Positions 1 to 9,621 of a stretch of 64,000 nt of DNA are shown in pieces. The notes under the pieces are model-generated. The model made no database searches. It saw only the letters and a list, made by a program, of their open reading frames with translations, and was not told where the DNA came from. The stretch's first letter is position 1, and the number at the start of each line of letters is the position of its first letter. The DNA is from Acidobacteriaceae bacterium dw_441. Lineage in GTDB: Bacteria > Acidobacteriota > Terriglobia > Terriglobales > Acidobacteriaceae. Where the stretch lies: NCBI GenBank assembly GCA_018449715.1, contig JAAVVA010000001.1, positions 372,001 through 436,000 of the forward strand, written 5' to 3'. The position numbers were made by a program, and so were the translations under genes.

Positions 1-1200
1 CAGGATGGAAAATCTTTCGGTACGGGCGGCCTCGTCAAGCTGCAGAGAGCACGAGCTGCTTCCGTAAACCCCGGACAATATTTCACTGGCACCGTGGTCG
101 CGCGCGCACACCGGTTTTCTGTCTGGATCAACGGAATGCAGGTAACGGATTACTACGATGCGCGTCCTGAGGGGCAGTATCGCGCAGCCGCTGGTCCACT
201 GGGATTCCGAGTGCAGAACGAGAAGTCCACACTTGACCTTCGGGGCATCCATGTAGTGAGTCTTCCCAAAGGACCTGAAGCGCCACCTCCACCGGCACCG
301 GTTGTAGCGGAGGCTCCTGCAGTGCCTGTGCCTGCAGGAGCGGCACCCGCTCCTGTACCTATCATCATGCCGGGGCAGTCTCCGCAGGAGAAGGCTGAAC
401 AGGAACAGGTTCGCAAGTTGACCGTGGCTGCTTTGGAAGCCTCGACTCCAGAAGAGGCTGTCCGCATCAACAAGCAGATTCTTGTTCTTGACCCCGGAGA
501 TATGCCCGCCCAACAGCGCATGGATAAAGCGCAGGCCGCAATTGATGCGGCGAATGCGCAGCGCGAGCATGGCAAGCAAGAAGAGCAGGCTTCTGCGGAG
601 AAGCTGGAGGCAAATAATGTTCGTCGCGCTACACTTTTGCGCGAGACGCAGGATGCATTGCTCCTGGGGCGTCTCAATGAAGCACAAGACAAGTTGAATG
701 ATGCACAGCGTCTTGGCGCCAACGGGCCAGAAGTGGACCGCTTGCATGAACTGATTGCTTCGAGAATGAGAAACCGCCTCCTGCTTTATGCAGGGCTTGG
801 TGGAGGCAGCATCTTAGCCTGTGTGGGATCGCTCTTCTTCTTCTGGAGACGTCGCGGAAAGACGAAGATTGTGTATCTGGTTTCGATGGATGGAGTCGAT
901 AAAGGGAAGCGTTATCTTCTGAATCAAGAGGTGACACATATCGGCGGTGTTGCGATGGATGGTGGCAGGAAAAATGAAGTGCTGGTTCGCGACCCGGACC
1001 GGCAGGTATCTCGCTTTCACTGTGAGGTGCATAAGCGCGGCAACAACTGCTATCTCATCGATCTGGACAGCTCGAACGGGACATTCCTGCATGGCCATTC
1101 GCTTCAGCCTGGCATGGCGGTCAGGCTACGCAATGGAGATAAGTTCACTCTGGCGCGTTCAGCAGCGTTTGAACTGCGCGTGGACCGTCAGAAAAAATAA
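1..1200 (+). CDS. FHA-domain membrane protein with N-terminal lectin-like domain (5' truncated)
   Basis: The frame is open from the first base of the window, so the start lies upstream; a GTG at 94 is only an internal codon. In order the visible protein has the end of a beta-sandwich domain resembling DUF1080/LamG modules (motif WINGMQVTDYYD near residue 42), a Pro/Ala-rich linker, a charged helical stretch that could be TPR-like or coiled coil (about residues 130-250), one membrane segment (about 260-282) followed by Arg-rich WRRRGK, and a C-terminal FHA domain with VSRFHCEV and SSNGTFLHG. FHA domains bind phosphothreonine peptides. The positive residues after the membrane segment suggest that FHA is cytoplasmic and the N-terminal part is outside. 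The partner kinase is not in the window. The FHA call is firm; the N-terminal domain call is tentative. Confidence 0.85.
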   Translation, partial: QDGKSFGTGGLVKLQRARAASVNPGQYFTGTVVARAHRFSVWINGMQVTDYYDARPEGQYRAAAGPLGFRVQNEKSTLDLRGIHVVSLPKGPEAPPPPAPVVAEAPAVPVPAGAAPAPVPIIMPGQSPQEKAEQEQVRKLTVAALEASTPEEAVRINKQILVLDPGDMPAQQRMDKAQAAIDAANAQREHGKQEEQASAEKLEANNVRRATLLRETQDALLLGRLNEAQDKLNDAQRLGANGPEVDRLHELIASRMRNRLLLYAGLGGGSILACVGSLFFFWRRRGKTKIVYLVSMDGVDKGKRYLLNQEVTHIGGVAMDGGRKNEVLVRDPDRQVSRFHCEVHKRGNNCYLIDLDSSNGTFLHGHSLQPGMAVRLRNGDKFTLARSAAFELRVDRQKK

Positions 1201-1250
1201 GAAGACTTCAGTACATCTGTCCATAGATCGGGTGCGAGGCAAACTCCTTA

Positions 1251-2156
1251 TCAGCACTGTGCCCGATATGTGCTTGGAGGTATTCCTACCTGCCGCCGAA
1301 AAATTCTGGAGAAGTGCTGGTGGGTCCGAAAACCCGATGCGAGTGCGACATCGAGAATCGAATGGCTTGGTTTGGCCAGCAGAGTTTTTGCGTGTTGAAT
1401 CCTACAGTGGAGAACGAATTGATGAGGTGTCTTCCCAGATGTTTTATGGAAGAGACTGCAAAAATGAGAGGGGCTTAGTCCGACATCACGCGCCAACTCG
1501 CTTAGCGTGATCTCTTGTTCAATGTGGGAATGAATGAATTCCGTCACGCGCTTCATCCGATAGGGAGCGAGGCCGCCTTTATATACCTGTGCTGTGCGGC
1601 GCGCAATGCCATCGTAGCGTACAAGAATTGCTGCAAGAGCCTGTTCGATTCCATCTATAAATAAACGACCGGCGGGATACCCATGAAGCCGCTCGCGCTC
1701 AAGCGCGAAGAGCAAGGATGAGAGTCGTGTATCCTGTGCGGCAGTTTCGACCGACCTGCTGCCTTCGAGTGGTGAGACCGAAGCTTCGGTAGCTTGTTCG
1801 ATGGCTGTATTGGACAATTGCACGGCCAGGACAGAAGCGGCTGTGCTCCAGCGAAAGTGCTGGACGCACCCACGTTGTTCGATGACTACAGTGCCCTTTG
1901 TTCTGTCTACGCTATGGGAATAGTCGTTATCGTATTTGTATTCTACGGTACAACGGCGCAGGTATAGAATCAGCACCTGCTCCGGGATAATTGCTGTTTG
2001 CCACTCGGTGGGGCATATCTCATGCCGCTCTATGAGCAGTGATGGCGACGGTGAAAGAGAACCATGAAAAGCGGAGTCGAATAACGGGCTGGCTTCACCA
2101 TTTTGGATTGCCAGAATTCGACCTTCGGATCGCTGAAAGGGGAGTTTTTCAGACAT
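1251..2156 (-). CDS. AraC family transcriptional regulator
   Basis: A 301-residue protein with a C-terminal AraC/XylS DNA-binding domain at about residues 200-300. The first helix-turn-helix is around LSELARDVGLSPSHF and the second around ILDVALASGFRTHQHFSRIF. The N-terminal 190 residues are a likely effector or dimerisation domain but show no cupin motif I can name. The gene follows the symporter operon in the same orientation after about 270 bases, so it may control that carbohydrate locus, though this is inference. The upstream gap (2157-2426) is AT-rich just before the start and shows no other feature I can support. Confidence 0.92.
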   Translation of the reverse strand: MSEKLPFQRSEGRILAIQNGEASPLFDSAFHGSLSPSPSLLIERHEICPTEWQTAIIPEQVLILYLRRCTVEYKYDNDYSHSVDRTKGTVVIEQRGCVQHFRWSTAASVLAVQLSNTAIEQATEASVSPLEGSRSVETAAQDTRLSSLLFALERERLHGYPAGRLFIDGIEQALAAILVRYDGIARRTAQVYKGGLAPYRMKRVTEFIHSHIEQEITLSELARDVGLSPSHFCSLFHKTSGKTPHQFVLHCRIQHAKTLLAKPSHSILDVALASGFRTHQHFSRIFRRQVGIPPSTYRAQC

Positions 2157-2426
2157 TTTTTCGCGAACGGTGCGGCTGTATATATATGTAGTGGTTTAGC
2201 GTTCAAGGAATCGTTTCGATCTGGCCGTTCTCGGACGAAACGTAAATCTTCCTTGTAAGGAGTTTTACGCTAGTCGATGAGTCACTTCGGTCAATAGGGG
2301 ATGAAAATCGCCATAGAAGCTCCTGCAGGGCGATCCTCATGAGTGTGCTATGCCGATTGTTATGTGTTAAATAAGTGCTGGAAACGGGAAGGATTAATTT
2401 GTCTGCGAGACTCCCGCACTAGTGGT

Positions 2427-3863
2427 TCAGTTGAGTAATGGAGTATCCGATTTTCGTAACATGCTTACGGAAACGGAGAGAATAAAGTTGGCCACGAGGG
2501 CGACGAAGCCTGCATTCAGCCCGTGGAAAGGATCTTGATGCGAAAGCATCAGGGTTCCGGCAATGAGGATGCCAGCTACAAGTCCAACTGTAATGCCGGT
2601 CGCATTTGCGCGAGGCCAGAAGAGCCCGAGCACAACGCCGGGGAAGAACTGCGTTACTCCCGCATAGCCCAGCAGAAGAAGAGCTACCAGTGTGGTTGAG
2701 CTGTGCAACGCCAGGTAGAAGCTGGCAAGTGCTAGTACAAGAACAGTGATCTTTGCGAGACGCGCGACTTTGTCTTCGGCCATCTGCGGAGAAAAGATCG
2801 GACGGAAGACATTTTTGGCGAAGAGCGTAGATGCGGTGAGAAGAATAATCGCTGCAGGAACCATCGCCGTAAGCGCGCCTGCTCCTCCAATGATGCCAAG
2901 AAACCATGCAGGGAAGGTCTTGCGAGCGAGCATAAGCAATGACATGTCGCCATTGGTCAAACCTGGAACTACAAGAAGTGCGGCAAAGCCCGCAATCAGA
3001 ATGAAGATCAGGCTGATGGTATAGAGAGGCGTGACGATGGCATTACGGCGCAGAATGTGAGCGCTTTTGGCGGTAAAGGCCGCGCCGAAGGTGTGAGGCC
3101 ACATATAGAAGCCACAAGCGCTGAGAATGACAGTAGAGATAAACCATGAGTGCCCCATCGTTGTGGTCATGCCCGGCATGACCAGATGAGACGGGTGGGT
3201 TTCGATGAGTTTATTGAAGAGAGGAGTGACGCCTCCGAAGTAATGGATGGGAACGTAAATTCCAATGGAAAGAGCTGCAAAGATCATAAGGAAATCTTTG
3301 ATGATGCTGACCCAGGCAACAGAGCGCATCCCACCAAAAAAGACGAAGAGAGCAACGATGGAAACGGCGATCAGCATCGATAGATTGCGCGGAACCTGAT
3401 CGAAGCTGGCTACCTGGACGATAATGCCGAGTCCTGTCAGCTGGATTTGAAGATAGGGAATGACGAAGATCACGCCGACGAGTGAGACGAGAAGAGCAAG
3501 CGCCTTGCTGTGATAACGCTTCTCGAAGAAGTCGGATTGTGTCTGGAGCCCATGTTTTTTCCCGGCTTCCCATATATAGGGAAGGATGTAGAAGGAGATC
3601 ACATATCCCAGCGTGATGTACGCCATGATGTAGAGCGCGGGGCCGCCTCTGGAGTAAGCCCATCCGCTTGCGCCAAGGAAGGCGAAGGTCGTGTAAATTT
3701 CGCCTGCCATCAAAAGCCACATAAAGAGAAGGCCAAAACTGCGGCCAGCAGTCGACCACTCCTCCAGATTCATAGTGCGGCCTGCACCTGCGCGAAAGCC
3801 TACAACGCTGCCGATAAAAACAATCAGGAAGATGATGCTCATTGCGATAAGGCTGGGCGTCAT
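2427..3863 (-). CDS. Sodium:solute symporter (SSS family)
   Basis: A 478-residue integral membrane protein with about 13 hydrophobic segments, typical of sodium:solute symporters (sugar, proline or pantothenate type). The motif STAGRSFG near residue 37 and the stretch QTQSDFFEKRYHSK are characteristic of the family. It probably imports a sugar or sugar acid across the inner membrane with sodium. It lies 5 bases after the small DUF3311 gene and downstream of a glycosidase and a TonB receptor, so it is the likely inner-membrane step of that locus. Substrate cannot be read from sequence. Confidence 0.93.
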   Translation of the reverse strand: MTPSLIAMSIIFLIVFIGSVVGFRAGAGRTMNLEEWSTAGRSFGLLFMWLLMAGEIYTTFAFLGASGWAYSRGGPALYIMAYITLGYVISFYILPYIWEAGKKHGLQTQSDFFEKRYHSKALALLVSLVGVIFVIPYLQIQLTGLGIIVQVASFDQVPRNLSMLIAVSIVALFVFFGGMRSVAWVSIIKDFLMIFAALSIGIYVPIHYFGGVTPLFNKLIETHPSHLVMPGMTTTMGHSWFISTVILSACGFYMWPHTFGAAFTAKSAHILRRNAIVTPLYTISLIFILIAGFAALLVVPGLTNGDMSLLMLARKTFPAWFLGIIGGAGALTAMVPAAIILLTASTLFAKNVFRPIFSPQMAEDKVARLAKITVLVLALASFYLALHSSTTLVALLLLGYAGVTQFFPGVVLGLFWPRANATGITVGLVAGILIAGTLMLSHQDPFHGLNAGFVALVANFILSVSVSMLRKSDTPLLN

Positions 3864-3868
3864 GGGGA

Positions 3869-4072
3869 TCAGCCTTTCTTACGACGTTCTTCGATGTAAT
3901 TCGCAAGAGCCATACATCCGCTGCTCAAGACAATCCAAAGAAGCAACCAGAACAGGTTAAAGGGAAGACCAAAGACCATCGGCGAAACATGGTCCCATAG
4001 CGGTACGGAAAAACACATGCCGATAAAAGGAATGACGCCGATGGCCACAGCAAGCAGGGATGGTCTTTGCAT
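3869..4072 (-). CDS. DUF3311 small membrane protein
   Basis: A 67-residue protein with two hydrophobic segments and a basic end (EERRKKG). It matches the DUF3311 pattern of small two-helix proteins encoded directly before SSS symporters and thought to be accessory subunits. Here it sits 5 bases upstream of the symporter and 20 bases after the glycosidase gene, in one transcription direction. The role as carrier partner is inferred from that recurrent neighbourhood. Confidence 0.85.
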   Translation of the reverse strand: MQRPSLLAVAIGVIPFIGMCFSVPLWDHVSPMVFGLPFNLFWLLLWIVLSSGCMALANYIEERRKKG

Positions 4073-4092
4073 AGTTTTGTTTAACAGGAGAA

Positions 4093-6285
4093 TCAGGCAA
4101 AATCAACCGCTATGACTTCATAGTCTAGTACGGAGGAAATATGGAACTTCAGAGTATTTCCTGTGATGGTATGTTGCAAGGGGCCCGTCTTTACCAGTGT
4201 ATTGACTCCTTTAACTCGCTTGCCGCTGGGAATTTCCACCTCGATGGACTGAGGAGGTGATGGGATCAGCTCGTGCATTTGGGGGCGCATCGCCATTGGG
4301 TTCGTGAGGTTTACAAGATGCACCGTCATGGAGCTTTTCTGCAGCCATGCCGTTGCGTCGAACATACCCTGTCCAGTGACGCGAAGAGGAGAGGGCTCGT
4401 TGGTGGCCCATTCGATCGCATTGATCAGAAGGCGCGCATGATCGTATGCCATGACGTCCCAGTAGACGCGATCGATATCCCAGGGGAAGTAGACGACCCG
4501 TCCAGCACCCACCTGATTCATAAAGACGTCAGGCATATCCGACTTTTCCAGTGTCCAGAAGGTTTTTTCCATTGGAAGATTGGCAATGGCAGGGATGCGT
4601 AAGAGCGCCTGTTGCTGCTGAGTATTGTGAGGAGAAACATTCAACTGCCAGGTGCCACCGATTAATGTGTCTGCATCTTCCATGCCGTGAAGCAGGGTAG
4701 AGTAGAGCGGACTTTGTTTCTGTGGATAGAGATATACATTTTGCAGCGGTGCGTTCGTGTTCACCCTGGAGACGAAGGATGCCCCAAAGAGATCGGCAAG
4801 ACCGAAGTCTTTACGAAGGTTGCCCTGTTCATCGCAGAGTGAAGTCTCGTTGGTCGCGACGATGCTGCCACCACGACGAACGAAGTCTCGCAGCTGTTCG
4901 CACTGGCTATCGGAGAGGGCTGCAATATTGGGCAGAATGAGTGTCTTGAAGCGACCAATATTGTCGGCTGTAAGAGTGCGGTCGTGAACCATTTCGAAGG
5001 GAATTCTTGCGCCGATCAAAGCTTGATAGAAGCCAAGCTGAGGGTCTTCAACAAGACGGCGGGAGTTTGCCGGTCCGGCGTAAAACTCCGCTGTCTGCTG
5101 TGAATAAACGATAGCGACGCGAGCAACTGGAGCCGTGTTGCGCAGGTATCGTTCATTCTTGTAATGCCATACATAGAGGTCTTCAATAACTTTGAGTCCG
5201 CGACGATCATGCAGTTGTCCTGAGACCATGTTGAACCACGGGCGCAGACCGTTTGCGATTCCATCCTGAACCCAGATGCGAGTCTCCGCCGGGCTCTTGG
5301 TGGAGTTGAGCCAGCGGTAGGGCGATACGATGCCCACGTTGAAGATACCGCCAATGGCCTTGTTGCCGAGTGTCGAGCGATACTCCTTGCCGTTTTTTCC
5401 GTTCGCCCATGCAGCCATTACACCTTCGCGGCACTGACGGTCGGCAAAGAGGGTAGGGGATAGCTCACCGACTTTCTTCATGTCGAGGCCGCTGAGTGCT
5501 CCGCCGCCAGAGTTGGCAATATAGCGGGCGGAAGGACGTATCTTGCGAATCTCGGTGTCCCATAGGTTCCACAGTTCAAAGCGTCGCGCCTGTTCCCACA
5601 TGAGGTAATGGCGATAGACAGGGTTCCTTGGATCGCGGTTGCGTGGAAGGTCTTCGTTGTACGCATTGCGGAAGTTGCGGACACAGTGCTCGCAGTAACA
5701 CATTCCGTTGCCGGTCCACCGATTTGAGAAGATGCCGCCAACGTCATACATCTCTACGATCTCGCGTGTGACATCGGTCATGAACTCGAAGTTATAAGGG
5801 CCCAGTGTGCAGGTAAGCCACATCCCGGGATAATCCGGGTGAGGACGCTTTTTGCCGTTGGCATCCACGGCAATCCAATCCGGGTGCGCCTCGTAGGCGT
5901 CCTGATAGGTTGCGTGTGGATCGGTACGGGCAAGAACCACCATGTTCTGTTTGCGGCAACCCTCCAGCATATCCGCGTAAAAGCTCTCATTGCCGTCCAG
6001 CCATTTGCTGCGGTGGTGATACTTGATCTTTGTGGGATAAAAGGCAACGACTCCACCTGCGGAGAGACAGGCTCCGTCTGCGTGAATGCGCCGGAAGTAA
6101 TCGAACCAGAAGGGGCGATCCATCTTCGCCGGATCATCCTCTGTAAGGTTGAGCTGTGCCCAACGCATTGGGCGATCAAACCATTCGGTGTCGCCGGGAT
6201 TTAGCACGCCAGCTCCTCCGGGGGCGGTCATGGCAAAGGCGGCAGCGGCTGCGCTGGTTTGTAAGAAATCTCTGCGAGTCAACAT
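4093..6285 (-). CDS. Tat-exported GHL6-type glycosidase with beta-galactosidase trimerisation domain
   Basis: The 730-residue protein starts with a Tat signal (TRRDFLQTSAAAAAFA). A TIM-barrel-like region follows (about residues 35-350) with the conserved cysteine cluster CYCEHCVRNF, as in the hypothetical glycosyl hydrolase 6 family. A region near residues 380-560 (ILPNIAALSDSQCEQLRDFV) resembles the beta-galactosidase trimerisation domain of GH42 enzymes. The C-terminus is beta-rich. It is likely an exported glycosidase, but the catalytic residues and substrate are not assigned. It lies between the TonB receptor and the DUF3311/symporter pair, the usual arrangement of a polysaccharide-use locus. 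Confidence 0.82.
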   Translation of the reverse strand: MLTRRDFLQTSAAAAAFAMTAPGGAGVLNPGDTEWFDRPMRWAQLNLTEDDPAKMDRPFWFDYFRRIHADGACLSAGGVVAFYPTKIKYHHRSKWLDGNESFYADMLEGCRKQNMVVLARTDPHATYQDAYEAHPDWIAVDANGKKRPHPDYPGMWLTCTLGPYNFEFMTDVTREIVEMYDVGGIFSNRWTGNGMCYCEHCVRNFRNAYNEDLPRNRDPRNPVYRHYLMWEQARRFELWNLWDTEIRKIRPSARYIANSGGGALSGLDMKKVGELSPTLFADRQCREGVMAAWANGKNGKEYRSTLGNKAIGGIFNVGIVSPYRWLNSTKSPAETRIWVQDGIANGLRPWFNMVSGQLHDRRGLKVIEDLYVWHYKNERYLRNTAPVARVAIVYSQQTAEFYAGPANSRRLVEDPQLGFYQALIGARIPFEMVHDRTLTADNIGRFKTLILPNIAALSDSQCEQLRDFVRRGGSIVATNETSLCDEQGNLRKDFGLADLFGASFVSRVNTNAPLQNVYLYPQKQSPLYSTLLHGMEDADTLIGGTWQLNVSPHNTQQQQALLRIPAIANLPMEKTFWTLEKSDMPDVFMNQVGAGRVVYFPWDIDRVYWDVMAYDHARLLINAIEWATNEPSPLRVTGQGMFDATAWLQKSSMTVHLVNLTNPMAMRPQMHELIPSPPQSIEVEIPSGKRVKGVNTLVKTGPLQHTITGNTLKFHISSVLDYEVIAVDFA

Positions 6286-6323
6286 GCTATCTCCGAATAT
6301 TGCTAATGATTGTAGACAAGCTG

Positions 6324-6360
6324 AATCACAGGCTGACTGAACCGCAGGCAGCCTGTGATT
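6324..6360 (-). terminator. 12-bp inverted repeat between receptor and glycosidase genes
   Basis: AATCACAGGCTG (6324-6335) and CAGCCTGTGATT (6349-6360) are perfect complements with a 13-base loop. The element begins 2 bases after the receptor stop codon and lies 38 bases before the glycosidase start, inside one minus-strand gene run. There is no following T tract on the minus strand, so it may be a weak terminator, an attenuator or an mRNA-stabilising stem that sets the receptor-to-enzyme ratio. Confidence 0.65.
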
Positions 6361-6362
6361 GA

Positions 6363-9300
6363 TTAGAACTGATAACGCAGAGCGAACTGCATAATGCGCG
6401 GATCGCTTGCTGTGGTGATTTTGCCAAACGATGTGGTCGCATTATTCAGGTTGCCATCAGGCTGGCCGAAGTTTGCGTGATTCAGCGCGTTGAAGAATTC
6501 GGCACGGAACTGCACTGTTCCAAAGTCCTCTGTGATCGGGAAGCTTCTTACGAGCGAGAGGTTGACATTGGCGAGGCCCGGCCCCGAGAGAATATTGCGA
6601 CCGGCGTTGCCATAGGTTCCCGGCAGGTTTGCTGTGAAGGCAGATGTGTTGAAGTACCGGGTTAGCTTGTCTGCCTTGTCGAGATAAGAGGCACGATATG
6701 GGATGCCCACGATGTTAGGACGGTCAAAGTTTACTCCCGTCAGCGATGCATCGCGTCCAGTGGTTACGGTGAACGGATTTCCGCTCGAGAGCTGAATAAG
6801 ACTGTTTACAGCCCAGTGGCTGAAGACGGATCTCAGGAGAGGGTTTGCATCTTTATAGAAAGGAATCTGATAGACGATGGAGCCAGCAAAGACGTGGCGG
6901 CGATCGAAGTCAGACCGTCCGCGCTCGAGACCTGGGTTTGCCGGGTCTTGGGGTGTCTGTCCCAGGTTCGTTGCGGAGTAAGCATCCAGAAGTTTTCCAA
7001 ACGTGTAGGCCGTCATAAAGGTCAGGCCATTGCTGTAGCGTTTTGAGAGGGATGCCTGCATCGAATGATAAGTGGCATCGGAGCAGGTACAGATCTGCCG
7101 CACGCTGCCGTACACGCCAGGCAGGAGGGCACGACGGGAATCTGTATTGCCAAGGGTGGACGAAGACCCGGTATAGACGGCAGGATTTGCCTGCAACATA
7201 CGAACCAGTCCATGCTCCAGTTTGCCTACGTATCCAATATTGAACTGCATGCCGCCAGGAAGCTGCTGCTGGATAGATGCGCTGAAGTTATGAATGTAGG
7301 GAGCGTTGAGGGTTGGCGTAGGAACTGTGAAAAGGCTCATGGGATAAGTGAACCTTGAATTTTCCGGTGAATAAACATACGGGAACGGATTGACTCTTCC
7401 CTGATAGGGGTCTGCGAAGCTGCTTGGAGTATTGACCGTATTCGAGATGACGAAGGGCTGGTTTACGGCAGCATAGGTGAAGATGTCAGAGCGAAGGTCT
7501 TCAAAGAACATTCCATAGCCCAGACGAATACTCATACGACCGTCTCCCTTGGGATCGAAGGCAAGACCGATGCGAGGAGCAATATTGTTGTAATCCGTAG
7601 GAACGAGACCGTTCTGAACGCCAGTATCTCCGGGGAAGACCATGCCAAGCGGAGCGTTGGGATTCACCGTGGACTTCTGGCCCGCACGGAAGGTGTTGGT
7701 GCGATTTCCTGTAATTCCGAAGGGCTGGAAGATGGAGTATCGAACGCCAAGGTTCAGTGTCAGGCGGTTCGTTACATGAAAGTCATCCTGAGCAAAAAGG
7801 TATCCATCCCATGTCTTTGCATTGCGATGGTAAGGGCTGGCCTGCAGAAGACGAACGGGACGGCCGATCAGAAAGTCTGCAAAAGCGTTACCCGTCTGGG
7901 TCCCGTCAAAGGTAAAGGTTCCGTTGTTTCCGGAAGAGCCGAAGTTATACAGTTCCAGGCGCTCAATCTCTCCACCAATGCTGATGGAGTGTTTGCCACG
8001 ATTCCAGCGGATGGTATCACCGAGTTGATAAATATTGTCATGCTCGTTGAAAAGATCGGTCGTGTTGAGATTTACGAATCCACTGATATTAATATTCGGA
8101 AGCTGTGGAGTTACAACGCCGGGGAAGTTAGCTCCAAAATCAGAGAGCTGACGATTATCTTTCTGGGTGACATTCGAGTCGACGCGAGATACGGCAAGCC
8201 GAAGTTCGTTGAGCAGGGAAGGGCTAAAGGTATGGGTGGCTTGCGTTGCCCAGTTCTGTAAGCTCAGGCCGGTATCGCTCGGTGCATAAGGGGAGATGGT
8301 TCCCGCCTGGCTTCTCAGGTTTCCTTTGTCGCGGAAGTAGCGGACAAATAGAAAGTCTTTTGATGTGACGTTGTAATCTCCACGCACGACATACTGATCG
8401 TCGTTCGTTGGACTGGAAACCAGCTGCACCACGTTCGCGCCGGTCTGCGAAGTCGTCATGAATTCGTTCATGACCTGTACAGCGACGGGATCGAAATCAG
8501 CCGGATTGACCTGCCCACCAGGGTAGACACCGCCATGAATCGGATCTTTCAGTACAGCCGTGCTTCCGAAGAAGCCGCTGCGTTGAGCTGCTGTTGGAAT
8601 AAAAGCCGGAGATAGGATCTGCGATTGACGGACGCGGGTCCCTTGGTATGAGCCGAAGATGAAGAACTTGTCCCGCAGGATTGGGCCGCCAAACGTGCCA
8701 CCGAACTGATTTTGTTTGAGCGAAGGCTTTGCCGTTGGATAGCGCGTGAAATAGTTACGCGCATTCAAGGCTGTATTGCGGAAGTAGTCCCAGAGAGCGC
8801 CATGAAACTGATTCGTGCCAGAGCGTGTAACTGCAATGAAGACGCCTCCGGAGTTGCGGCCATACTCTGCGCTGGGACTGCTTGTAAAGATCTGGAACTC
8901 CTGGAGAGCATCAGGGCTGGGAAGATTGAGTGAGGTATTTTGCGTGATGTTCTTCCACGAGGCTCCGTCGAAACGAAACTCATTCTGTGTATCGCGTCCG
9001 CCTGCGACGGTGATTCCAGCGCCACCGCGGCTCTGCGTCTGAACGGTGGGAGGACTGATGATGTTCGTGACGCCAGGCACAACCGCCGCGAGGGTAAGAG
9101 CATTGCGACCATTAAGCGGAAGCTCCTGAATGCGCTCTCTGCTTACAAGTTCTCCCATCGAGGCTGAGTGCGTATCGACTCCAGAGGCCTGGGCTTCCAC
9201 CTCGATCGTTTGCGAGGTGGAACCCAGTACGAGCGATGCATCGACACGCGCATTCTGATTGACGACAAGGGTGATTCCAGTCTGGATAAATGTCTCGAAG

Positions 9301-9566
9301 CCGGACATGGTTACTTTCAGCTGGTACGGACCGATCGGAAGGTTCGTAAACAGGTAGCTGCCCTCTCCATCTGTCTGCGTCGTGCGGGTGAAAGAGGTCT
9401 GCGTGTTCGTCGCAGTCACTTCCGCACCGGGGATGACGGAGGCGCTGGAGTCGCGAACAACTCCAAGCAGAGATGCCGTGGTACTTTGAGCGAACAGACA
9501 GGGAGAAGCCAGAGCAGCAACAAGTGCAATGGCCGTGGAAACGGCAAGAAGAAGTTTCCGGTGCAT
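6363..9566 (-). CDS. TonB-dependent receptor, Oar-like, with carboxypeptidase-regulatory domain
   Basis: A 1067-residue outer-membrane protein with a signal peptide (to about residue 27, ending LFAQ), a carboxypeptidase-regulatory-like beta-sandwich (about 28-120, motif LLGVVRDSSASVIPGAEV), a plug domain (about 130-250, RIQELPLNGRNALTLA) and a long barrel ending in the outer-membrane signature MQFALRYQF. Such receptors move large ligands across the outer membrane using TonB energy. The start has a strong ribosome site, GGAGGT, four bases before ATG. It follows the hydroxyacid dehydrogenase by 55 bases and precedes the glycosidase, so an oligosaccharide ligand is likely (inference). Confidence 0.95.
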   Translation of the reverse strand: MHRKLLLAVSTAIALVAALASPCLFAQSTTASLLGVVRDSSASVIPGAEVTATNTQTSFTRTTQTDGEGSYLFTNLPIGPYQLKVTMSGFETFIQTGITLVVNQNARVDASLVLGSTSQTIEVEAQASGVDTHSASMGELVSRERIQELPLNGRNALTLAAVVPGVTNIISPPTVQTQSRGGAGITVAGGRDTQNEFRFDGASWKNITQNTSLNLPSPDALQEFQIFTSSPSAEYGRNSGGVFIAVTRSGTNQFHGALWDYFRNTALNARNYFTRYPTAKPSLKQNQFGGTFGGPILRDKFFIFGSYQGTRVRQSQILSPAFIPTAAQRSGFFGSTAVLKDPIHGGVYPGGQVNPADFDPVAVQVMNEFMTTSQTGANVVQLVSSPTNDDQYVVRGDYNVTSKDFLFVRYFRDKGNLRSQAGTISPYAPSDTGLSLQNWATQATHTFSPSLLNELRLAVSRVDSNVTQKDNRQLSDFGANFPGVVTPQLPNINISGFVNLNTTDLFNEHDNIYQLGDTIRWNRGKHSISIGGEIERLELYNFGSSGNNGTFTFDGTQTGNAFADFLIGRPVRLLQASPYHRNAKTWDGYLFAQDDFHVTNRLTLNLGVRYSIFQPFGITGNRTNTFRAGQKSTVNPNAPLGMVFPGDTGVQNGLVPTDYNNIAPRIGLAFDPKGDGRMSIRLGYGMFFEDLRSDIFTYAAVNQPFVISNTVNTPSSFADPYQGRVNPFPYVYSPENSRFTYPMSLFTVPTPTLNAPYIHNFSASIQQQLPGGMQFNIGYVGKLEHGLVRMLQANPAVYTGSSSTLGNTDSRRALLPGVYGSVRQICTCSDATYHSMQASLSKRYSNGLTFMTAYTFGKLLDAYSATNLGQTPQDPANPGLERGRSDFDRRHVFAGSIVYQIPFYKDANPLLRSVFSHWAVNSLIQLSSGNPFTVTTGRDASLTGVNFDRPNIVGIPYRASYLDKADKLTRYFNTSAFTANLPGTYGNAGRNILSGPGLANVNLSLVRSFPITEDFGTVQFRAEFFNALNHANFGQPDGNLNNATTSFGKITTASDPRIMQFALRYQF

Positions 9567-9621
9567 AACGACCTCCGTAATAATTCAGACAGCTTTCTTT
9601 GCGCTACTTGTAATTCGGTTT

